Assembly (NCBI GenBank): GCA_020851555.1
Contig: JADZCM010000057.1
Location: forward strand, 55,318-119,317
DNA: 64,000 bases
Source of the DNA: Bryobacterales bacterium
Lineage (GTDB): Bacteria; Acidobacteriota; Terriglobia; Bryobacterales; Bryobacteraceae
Direction of reading: 5' to 3'
Shown in pieces: positions 57,910 to 64,000 of the stretch. Position 1 is the first letter of the stretch. Every line of letters starts with the position of its first letter. The translations under genes and the position numbers were made by a program. Below the pieces are notes generated by a model. It made no database searches and had not been told where the DNA came from. It saw nothing but the letters and a program-made list of their open reading frames with translations.

Positions 57910-59553
57910 ATGGCGGCGCCGATGCGACTGGTGATTCCCGTGACAGGACGCGGCCGCAGCCGACATGCCCCCTTGCCGCGCGGCGGTCATTGGTCGGGCA
58001 AGGCCGGCCGCATCGCCCTGCTGATGTTCCTGCTCGCCGGCCTCTCCGGAAGCGCGCCCGCCCAGCCCGCGCCGGGTGGCGGCGCCGCGCCTGAGGCGTC
58101 CCTGCCCCGCCCCACGGCCGGTGAGGCGGCCGGTTTCACCCCGGAAGCGCAGTTGCCGCCCGGGCCGGAGGAGACGCCGGATCAGATCTTCGAGCCTCCC
58201 CCGCCTCTTCCGCCGGCGCTGCTCCCGGAAGCGCCGGCCCCGCCGTTTATTCTCTCCCCTGCGCCGCTTGCGCCTCCGGAGGCGGCGTCCGCTCTCGGCA
58301 CGGCCTCCGAAGTCATCCGGGTGATACTGGGCCTCATCGCGCTCTTCGCGCTGGCGCTTTTGGGCGCGCATCCCAAGGTGCGGAAACTGGAGCGAAAGCT
58401 GCGCCTCAGCGGAGTGGTCACCGCGGGCCTCCCGTTTGTGCTCCTCGGGTTCGTCGCCAGTCTGCCGGGTGTCGGCGTGCTGCCGGAAACGGTGTTGTGG
58501 GTGTTACGCCCCGTGCTGGCCCTGGCTTTGGGTTGGATTGGCTTCGCCGTCGGGTTTCGATTTGACGCGGCGGTCATCGAATCCCTCCGGCGGCAGGTGG
58601 CCGCCGCCGGGTTCTTCATCGGATCCATCACCTTCGCTTCGATCCTGGTTCTCTGCGGTGTCCTGCTGATTGCGGTTGAGCCCTCCGCCGAAACCGGCGC
58701 GTTCTTCCGGGATGCCATCCTGATTGCCTCTGCCGGGACCGTAATCGCCCGCAGCGGCCCTCATCTTCCCGCGCGGCGGGAGGGCGGCGGGCCGGCGGAT
58801 CCGGTTTGGGGAATCATTCACCTCCAGCAACTCGCCGGAATCATCGGCCTGTTGGTCGTGGCCGCCTACTTCCGGCCCAACGACGCTACGTTCATGTGGC
58901 AGTTGCCCGGAACCGCGTGGCTGTTCATCACACTGGGCATGGGAACCGCCGTCGGCGGCGTGGTCTACGCCACCCTCAGCAGCGCGAAGCCCGGTCCGGA
59001 TTTCGGGGTAGTTCTGCTCGGCTCGGTGTGTTTCACCGCCGGAATGGCCAGCTTTCTCCGGCTCTCACCCATTGTGGTTTGTTTCTTCGCCGGTTTCATA
59101 TTGGCGAACCTGCCGTTCCGCACACGGGCGCTGGTCCGGTCCACTCTGGTCCGGCTGGAACGTCCCATTTACCTGATCTTCCTGCTGATCTCGGGGTCCT
59201 TGCTTCGGATCAACCAGTGGCAGGGCTGGGCGGTTGCGCTGCTCCTGGTAGTCGCCACCATCGTGGGCCGGAGCCTCGCCTTGGAACTCTGCCGCAGGCG
59301 CGGTGTTTTCGTTCCCGCCAAAGGCGAGAAGAGCCGCCTGACCCTGGCTCCTCTGGGCGCGCTCTCCATCGCCGTGGCCGTCAACGCGCAGTTGCTCTAC
59401 TCCGGGCCGGCGGTTCCCTGGCTGGTTACCGGAGTGATCGGCGCCTCCATTGTGAAGGAAGTTCTGGCGCAGTCCTCGGCGCGGGGACTCCTGGCCGCCG
59501 GCGCCGCCGCCGAAACACCGCCGGGCGAACCCGCGGAAGGGATGGTGCCTTAG
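57910..59553 (+). CDS. CPA2-like antiporter homologue with degenerate ion site
   Basis: A 547-residue membrane protein with an exported N-terminal part: a signal-like helix (IALLMFLLAGLSGSAPAQPA), a Pro/Ala-rich stretch to about residue 130, then about twelve transmembrane segments like a cation:proton antiporter. The region that pairs with the neighbour's conserved Asp reads IIHLQQLAGIIGLLVVA, with Gln in place of Asp. Other features, such as FILANLPFRTRALVRSTLVR and LIFLLISGSLLRINQWQG, match the second half of CPA2 antiporters. It is followed by the canonical antiporter 4 bases later. It may act as a partner or regulatory subunit; this is inference. Confidence 0.8.
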   Translation: MAAPMRLVIPVTGRGRSRHAPLPRGGHWSGKAGRIALLMFLLAGLSGSAPAQPAPGGGAAPEASLPRPTAGEAAGFTPEAQLPPGPEETPDQIFEPPPPLPPALLPEAPAPPFILSPAPLAPPEAASALGTASEVIRVILGLIALFALALLGAHPKVRKLERKLRLSGVVTAGLPFVLLGFVASLPGVGVLPETVLWVLRPVLALALGWIGFAVGFRFDAAVIESLRRQVAAAGFFIGSITFASILVLCGVLLIAVEPSAETGAFFRDAILIASAGTVIARSGPHLPARREGGGPADPVWGIIHLQQLAGIIGLLVVAAYFRPNDATFMWQLPGTAWLFITLGMGTAVGGVVYATLSSAKPGPDFGVVLLGSVCFTAGMASFLRLSPIVVCFFAGFILANLPFRTRALVRSTLVRLERPIYLIFLLISGSLLRINQWQGWAVALLLVVATIVGRSLALELCRRRGVFVPAKGEKSRLTLAPLGALSIAVAVNAQLLYSGPAVPWLVTGVIGASIVKEVLAQSSARGLLAAGAAAETPPGEPAEGMVP

Positions 59554-59557
59554 CGCC

Positions 59558-60904
59558 ATGCGCATCTTTCTGCTGGTTATGTTCGCCGGTTTGATGCACG
59601 CAACGCGGTCTTTCGCGCCGCAAGCCGGTGTCGCCGGCTCCGGGGCCGCCGGTACGGCCGTAGCCGGCGGGTACCTCCTTCTTTCCGCTCTGTTCGCGGG
59701 CAGCCTTTTCGAGTCGCTTCGGCTTCCCCGGCTCACAGGCTACCTCGTTACCGGCATTCTCGCCGGGCCGCAGGTGCTGGGGCTGGTCTCCCGGCCGATG
59801 GTGGAAAACCTGGGCATCTTCAATGGCGTGGCCATAGCGCTCATCGCGCTCACCGCCGGCGCGGAGCTGGGCCTCCGGGAGATGAGACCGCTGATGAAAG
59901 GCATCTTCTGGGTGATCGTCGTGGCCGTCTTCGGCGTCATGATCATTCTCCCCGCGGCCGTTTACTTCTGCCGCGGCCTGCTTCCATTCTTCGAGGGATT
60001 GACCACCCTCCAGGCGGTTGCCGTCGCCGCCGTGCTGGGCGTCACCATGACCGCCCAATCGCCTGCCGTGGTTATTGCGCTACGCTCTGAAATGCAGGCC
60101 GAAGGACCGGTGAGCCGGACCGTATTGGGAGTCGTCGTCCTCTCCGACCTGGTTGTCATTGTCGTCTTTGCCCTGGTTTCCTCGCTGACCAAAACCCTTT
60201 TCGGCGGCAGCGCCGATGCGCTCCAGACCGCGGGCCGGCTGGCGTGGGAGATTCTGGGTTCGGCCGGCGCCGGACTGCTGGCAGGGCTGGCGCTGGCTGT
60301 CTATCTCAAGTACGTCAAGGGCAGCGCGGCGCTTTTCGTTCTGGCCGTGGCCTTCATCGTAGCGGAGGTGGGCCAGCGCATCGACTTCGACCCCCTCATC
60401 GTCGCCTGCACCGCCGGCGCGTTGGTGAGAAATGCGACTTCGTTGGGACACCGGCTATTGGAAGAGATCGAAGGTTCCTCGCTCGCCGTCTACGTCGTCT
60501 TCTTCGCCGTTACGGGCGCCGGCATCCACCTCGACGCGCTGCGTATGGTGGGCATTCCAGCCGCCATCTTCGTGCTGGTGCGCGGAATGAGCTTCTACGC
60601 CCTCAACTGGGCGGCCGGAGCCAAGGCCCGGGCGCCTCTGCCCGTCCGCAAGTATGCCGGTTTTGGATTGATGCCGCAGGCCGGCCTGGCGCTGGCGCTG
60701 GCGCTGATGTTCTCCAGGACGTTTCCCAACCTGGGCGCAGGCGCCGCGGCGCTGGTCCTGGGAGGCGTGGCAATCAACGAGATGGTAGCGCCCATCCTGT
60801 ACCGCTTCGCGCTGGTGAAAAGCGGGGAAGCCGGAGCCGCGGGCGCCGGCCTCAAGTCCGAACTCCCAGGCCCGGCGATCTTGCCCGTGGAAGGCGAAGC
60901 TTGA
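59558..60904 (+). CDS. cation:proton antiporter, CPA2 family
   Basis: A 448-residue protein with about twelve TM segments. It keeps the CPA2 pattern: LFESLRLPRLTGYLVTGILA (TM1-2), AGAELGLREM, TMTAQSPAVVIALRSEM, and VLGVVVLSDLVVIVVFAL with the membrane Asp, then VACTAGALVRNATSLGHRLL and VYVVFFAVTGAGIHLDALRM. No Rossmann (RCK) domain is attached. Its start lies 4 bases after the degenerate homologue. K+/H+ or Na+/H+ exchange is likely; the ion is not decided. Confidence 0.9.
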   Translation: MRIFLLVMFAGLMHATRSFAPQAGVAGSGAAGTAVAGGYLLLSALFAGSLFESLRLPRLTGYLVTGILAGPQVLGLVSRPMVENLGIFNGVAIALIALTAGAELGLREMRPLMKGIFWVIVVAVFGVMIILPAAVYFCRGLLPFFEGLTTLQAVAVAAVLGVTMTAQSPAVVIALRSEMQAEGPVSRTVLGVVVLSDLVVIVVFALVSSLTKTLFGGSADALQTAGRLAWEILGSAGAGLLAGLALAVYLKYVKGSAALFVLAVAFIVAEVGQRIDFDPLIVACTAGALVRNATSLGHRLLEEIEGSSLAVYVVFFAVTGAGIHLDALRMVGIPAAIFVLVRGMSFYALNWAAGAKARAPLPVRKYAGFGLMPQAGLALALALMFSRTFPNLGAGAAALVLGGVAINEMVAPILYRFALVKSGEAGAAGAGLKSELPGPAILPVEGEA

Positions 60905-61028
60905 CCGCATGCCGGCTCGATCCCGCTCGAGCGGGCCCGTCCGGCGCCCGCCGAGAACGAGTTACGGCTGCACCCGGCGTAGGGCGGGCGCCGTCCCGGC
61001 TGGGCGATAATGAACTAGAGGCACTGGT

Positions 61029-61520
61029 ATGGATAAATCGAAAAGCATCTCCCTTTTGAACAAGGCGGTCGCGGACGAGCTTCAGGCCGTGCACCAGTAC
61101 ATGTACTTTCACTTTCATCTTGACGACCAAGGCTTCAAGCCGCTGGCGCAGCTCTTCAAGCGCATCGCGATCCAGGAAATGGGGCACGTGGAGACGCTTG
61201 CCGAGCGGGTGCTGTTCCTGAAGGGCGACGTGGAGATGGTCAGCGCCGGTCCGGTCGAGAAGATCACCGAACCCGAAGCGGTGGTGGCCAAGGCCATGGC
61301 CATGGAGGATGAAAGCACGCGCTGGTACAACCAGGCGGCCTTGGAGTGCGCCGCCAACGCGGATTCGGCCTCCAAGCAGGTTTTCGAACAACTGGTGCGG
61401 GACGAAGAAGGCCACTTCGACCTGTTCGAAAAGCAGCGCGATAACATCCAGCGCTTCGGGCCGAGCTACCTGGCTTTGCAGTCCTTCGGCAGTTCATCCG
61501 CCGAGGGCGCCGCCAGCTAG
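61029..61520 (+). CDS. bfr: bacterioferritin
   Basis: A 163-residue four-helix ferritin-like protein that stores iron. The di-iron ferroxidase residues lie in ADELQAVHQYMYFHFHLDDQ, AIQEMGHVETLAERVLFLKG and VRDEEGHFDLFEKQRDNIQR. The usual haem-ligand Met near residue 52 appears in QEMGH. A GATAAT box ends about 18 bases before the start, without a clear -35. AGAGG lies seven bases upstream of the ATG. Stand-alone gene. Confidence 0.92.
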   Translation: MDKSKSISLLNKAVADELQAVHQYMYFHFHLDDQGFKPLAQLFKRIAIQEMGHVETLAERVLFLKGDVEMVSAGPVEKITEPEAVVAKAMAMEDESTRWYNQAALECAANADSASKQVFEQLVRDEEGHFDLFEKQRDNIQRFGPSYLALQSFGSSSAEGAAS

Positions 61521-61724
61521 TTTTCCGTCAGTGCCGGATGCAGGCCGCCGGCTGCCCCTGCCTGGAGCCTCCGACGCCGGCTGTTGAACCCCCGAAGGAC
61601 CGGAGGCGTCCGCGGCGTGGGGCGGCGTCCGGTCGGCACCGGCGCTTTCACGGGAATTCCGAGAGCTTCCCCGGTGGGCGCGGCCGGACTCCCGGCGCTC
61701 CCGGCGGCTCTGGGAGGCTGGCCC

Positions 61725-62630
61725 TTACCGCGCGCCCGGAAACGCCTCCACCCACCGGACCTTGTACAGCCGTTCGCCCTTCATCTCAAACACGCCTTCC
61801 GGGTTCAGGAACCGCAGCGTGGCGGTCCACCAGAAGCCCGGGTCGGCTCTGGTCCAGGCAATCCGCCCGGTCTTCGCGTGCATCGAGATGCACTTCACGT
61901 TGTCGAGACCGGCGAACTCGGAATAGGGGGCGAACGTCCGCTTGTCCCGGTCGAACGTGAAGGCCGCCGGCACTGTTGTCACCGCCAGCATCCGGTTGGC
62001 GTCGAGCGGGGAGAGGTCGTGGCCGCCTTTCTCCGGCAGCGGGTACTCGTCCACTTTCGCCAGTTCCGGCCGGTCGCCTTCCCAATTCACCAGCCTGTAC
62101 GTCCTCAAGTGGCTGCCCGAGAGCGCCCACAGCAGTTGCCGCCGCGCGTCCCACACCACTCCGTGACCGCTCGCCAGTTCGGTTTCAAAGAGCGGCTGGC
62201 CGGATTTCCGCACGTCGAAAACCACCAGGCTGTTATTCCGCTCGTTCTTGCTGGTGGACGCCGCCACCGCAATCCTTCCGCCGGGCAGCAATTCCGCCGA
62301 GTGGGCGCCGCCCGCCGTCCCATGGAAAAGGACCTGCCCGGTGGCGCGCTCCACCAGCGCGACCCCGTCTCCCGACGATGTGATCAGAATCCGCTTCCCG
62401 CCGTCCACCGGTTTGCAGTCGTCCGTCGTGCCGAACCTGGTCTTCATCGCATCGGGAAGCTCCGGGCGGTCTTTCGCTTTCCAGGACCAGGTCTTAACCG
62501 GCGGCCTGGCGCTCATGTCCAGGATGAAAACCTCGTCCCATCCGCAGACAATCAGTTCTTGCGAAGGCGTCTGCGGCGCGAAGCTCAAAGCCGCGAGAAC
62601 CGCCCACTGGACTAACCGGAGCAGGTACAT
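61725..62630 (-). CDS. exported beta-propeller protein (DUF6528-like)
   Basis: A 301-residue exported protein. After a signal peptide (LVQWAVLAALSFAPQTPS) the sequence opens ELIVCGWDEVFILDMS and continues with six to seven blade-like repeats: GKRILITSSGDGVALVERAT, GRIAVAASTSKNERNNSLVV, VVWDARRQLLWALSGS, and NVKCISMHAKTGRIAWTRAD. This is the pattern of DUF6528 proteins. Ligand unknown. It converges on the bacterioferritin gene across a GC-rich 204-bp gap with no clear terminator. Confidence 0.82.
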   Translation of the reverse strand: MYLLRLVQWAVLAALSFAPQTPSQELIVCGWDEVFILDMSARPPVKTWSWKAKDRPELPDAMKTRFGTTDDCKPVDGGKRILITSSGDGVALVERATGQVLFHGTAGGAHSAELLPGGRIAVAASTSKNERNNSLVVFDVRKSGQPLFETELASGHGVVWDARRQLLWALSGSHLRTYRLVNWEGDRPELAKVDEYPLPEKGGHDLSPLDANRMLAVTTVPAAFTFDRDKRTFAPYSEFAGLDNVKCISMHAKTGRIAWTRADPGFWWTATLRFLNPEGVFEMKGERLYKVRWVEAFPGAR

Positions 62631-62931
62631 GAGTAGCTTTGTACAAGAGCCGCCCCTGCCGTGTCAACAAAACGATTCCCCGCCCACGCGCGATGGACCT
62701 GATGAAGGCTGATGCGATCCCATTGGTCATCTACACACCGGCCGGCAACCGGCAGTGAGCGGTCTCGCAGAAGGCTGAGGGCTGTCCGGCGCCCCTGGCG
62801 CGCTGAGCCGTACCCCCTTGCAACTTAGACTACGGAATAATCTCAGTTAATTCCTTTCATGAGGGGGAAACCCTCTCATGATTTCCCCGGTCAGACCGTT
62901 CAGTTAGCGCGTGGCCGCCGGAGGTGAGCCG
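62631..62931 (+). other. intergenic region with a leader hairpin
   Basis: The 301-bp gap before the small exported gene holds a hairpin at 62857-62881: TCATGAG pairs with CTCATGA, a bulged T follows, then GGG pairs with CCC. TTGCAA (62818) could be a -35, but no good -10 is seen at 17 bases. GGAGGTGA lies four bases before the ATG at 62932. Confidence 0.4.
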
Positions 62932-63309
62932 ATGAAACGACACTCTCGAATCCTGAGCTTTCCGGCGACCGCACTGGCGGGGCGCCGGTTGTTCGCCGCG
63001 GCTCCGGCGCAAGGCTACGTCCAGCTTGTTTCGTACAACAACCTGTGGCAGTACGGCAGCTATGTGCCGGCCTACCTGGCGTCGGTGGTGGACTTCGATA
63101 ATTGGTGCTGGTCCCCCCCCGGATCGTGGGACTGCCTGGAGTGGTACACTGCCGCCGTAGATGGCGAGCTGAAGAGGGACGGAGGGACCGTTGTCCGTAA
63201 CCAGCGGCTACCGGCACCCCGCCAAGCAGATGCAGGTGAATCCCGCAACGCCGAACAGCGCCATGTGCACTTCGACTGGAGGGGCACGCCGTGCCCGTGG
63301 TATCCATAA
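62932..63309 (+). CDS. small exported protein, possibly frameshifted
   Basis: A 125-residue frame with GGAGGTGA four bases upstream. The N-terminus is a weak signal (RILSFPATALAGRRLFAAAP), and the mature part is aromatic and contains three Cys (NLWQYGSYVPAYLASVV, NWCWSPPGSWDCLEWYTAAV). From about 63190 to 63265 the +1 frame reads LSVTSGYRHPAKQMQVNPAT, which looks like the start of an M15 peptidase motif, while the main frame there is featureless (RNQRLPAPRQADAGESRN) and then recovers with QRHVHFDWRG. So the gene may carry two compensating frameshifts, in biology or in the assembly. Family uncertain. The stop TAA overlaps the ribosome site of the next gene. Confidence 0.55.
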   Translation: MKRHSRILSFPATALAGRRLFAAAPAQGYVQLVSYNNLWQYGSYVPAYLASVVDFDNWCWSPPGSWDCLEWYTAAVDGELKRDGGTVVRNQRLPAPRQADAGESRNAEQRHVHFDWRGTPCPWYP

Positions 63310-63320
63310 GGAGGGAATTG

Positions 63321-64000
63321 ATGGGATCGTCATTTCGCGCGTTAGTGCTGATAGGGATCATGGTGATATTGGGGACACCTGGGGCGGCCCAGGTGGACCT
63401 GGGGCGGCTCCAGACACTCTACCAGGACATGCGGTCGGGCGACCCGGAAACGCGGTACAAGGCAGCCGGCTCAATCCAAGCAGACGAGCAGTTCCTGAAG
63501 TATCCTGAAACGCCCGACCGTTTCCTGGCGCTGCTGGAGGTCGAGCGGCGAGAGATAGACCGGCTTTACGCTTCAGGTGAAGGTTACGGGGCGGGCGAAT
63601 TGTACGCTTCCCTGCAATCGTCGGCCTGGAAGCTGTGGAAGGACAAGCTCACTCCGGAGGCATTCCGGGTGTTCGCGCAGGGGGCCTACAACCCAGGCTC
63701 CCGCTTCGCCAGGGAACTCGGTGCGCGAGCCGGGCGGTTCCTGAAGGAACTGATCCCTTTGACCACCGTGGACGGCGAGGAGATACGCATGTACACCCGC
63801 GAGAACGCCACGGCCCTCGTCGGCTACGCGCTGGCTGCGGACCAAGAGGGCACGGCGCCACTGACTCCGGTGGACCGGGCGGTGTTGATCCAGGCGTTGA
63901 CCAACGCGGCCGCCTCGAAGGACTTTGGCGTGCGTGCGGAGGCCGTCAGAGGGATGAAGTTGGCCGGTGGCGAATGGGCCCTGCCGGTCCTTCAAAAGAT
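63321..64000 (+). CDS. exported helical-repeat (HEAT-like) protein, cut by window end
   Basis: The frame starts at an ATG with AAGGAGGG five bases upstream and runs off the window, giving 226 residues. A signal peptide (LVLIGIMVILGTPGAAQ) is followed by all-helical sequence with Arg/Leu periodicity: DLGRLQTLYQDMRSGDPETR, YKAAGSIQADEQFL, GSRFARELGARAGRFLKELI and FGVRAEAVRGMKLAGGEWAL. The last pieces look like HEAT-type repeats. It is 11 bases after the small exported gene, so the two are probably one transcript. Function unknown. Confidence 0.75.
   Translation, partial: MGSSFRALVLIGIMVILGTPGAAQVDLGRLQTLYQDMRSGDPETRYKAAGSIQADEQFLKYPETPDRFLALLEVERREIDRLYASGEGYGAGELYASLQSSAWKLWKDKLTPEAFRVFAQGAYNPGSRFARELGARAGRFLKELIPLTTVDGEEIRMYTRENATALVGYALAADQEGTAPLTPVDRAVLIQALTNAAASKDFGVRAEAVRGMKLAGGEWALPVLQK

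Overview
The window is high-GC, densely coded bacterial chromosome, probably from an Acidobacteriota of the Solibacter/Bryobacter type. That placement is an inference from gene content: an SBBP-repeat protein, choice-of-anchor and right-handed beta-helix secreted proteins, several stand-alone MacB-type permeases, Tat-exported sugar enzymes, and a UpxY/RfaH-like NusG paralogue heading a polysaccharide cluster. I see no insertion sequence, CRISPR array, rRNA or convincing tRNA.

Layout. 1-6.8 kb (minus): a glycosyltransferase cut by the window edge, coupled to one of two paralogous secreted beta-helix proteins. 7.0-8.2 kb (minus): a Tat-exported enolase-superfamily enzyme. 8.3-10.4 kb (plus): three overlapping genes for exported proteins of unknown function. 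10.4-12.3 kb (minus): menG and aroB. 12.3-18.0 kb (plus): nadB, a cation-exchanger-like protein, hslV, hslU and a lipoprotein. 18.1-18.5 kb: a broken fumarylacetoacetate-hydrolase-family gene. 18.8-23.4 kb (plus): a pyruvate:ferredoxin oxidoreductase with a dihydroorotate-dehydrogenase-like partner. 23.5-25.5 kb (minus): a ThuA protein and a sugar-isomerase-like TIM barrel.

25.6-46.4 kb (minus) is a large exopolysaccharide locus. A good sigma70-type promoter at 45.4 kb reads into a NusG paralogue, a ribbon-helix-helix protein, a Wza-like exporter, a Wzc-like tyrosine kinase, an SBBP/beta-propeller protein, a flippase, an O-antigen-ligase/polymerase-type protein, two GT4 glycosyltransferases, two methyltransferases, an asparagine-synthetase homologue, a GT4-GT26 fusion and a WbaP-like initiating transferase. 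Most junctions overlap or are tight. A FecR-like membrane-anchored protein with its own promoter sits just upstream.

46.9-56.0 kb carries a MacA-like adaptor with two MacB-type permeases (plus) and two more such permeases with a small unknown protein (minus). No ATPase is encoded nearby. Between them lies a small module: an AraC-family regulator, a divergent gene for a secreted 13-cysteine protein, and a beta-propeller gene, with two ATGGTCAT direct repeats exactly 20 bp apart in the divergent promoter region. I consider this the best candidate for an undescribed system.

56.3-64.0 kb: a secreted helix-hairpin-helix protein, a DUF4126 membrane protein, two tandem CPA2-type antiporter homologues (the first lacks the conserved membrane Asp), a bacterioferritin, a DUF6528-like propeller, a small exported protein with a possible double frameshift, and a secreted helical-repeat protein cut by the window end. 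Intergenic stretches over 300 bp are 46442-46879, 55974-56282 and 62631-62931, each described in the feature list.
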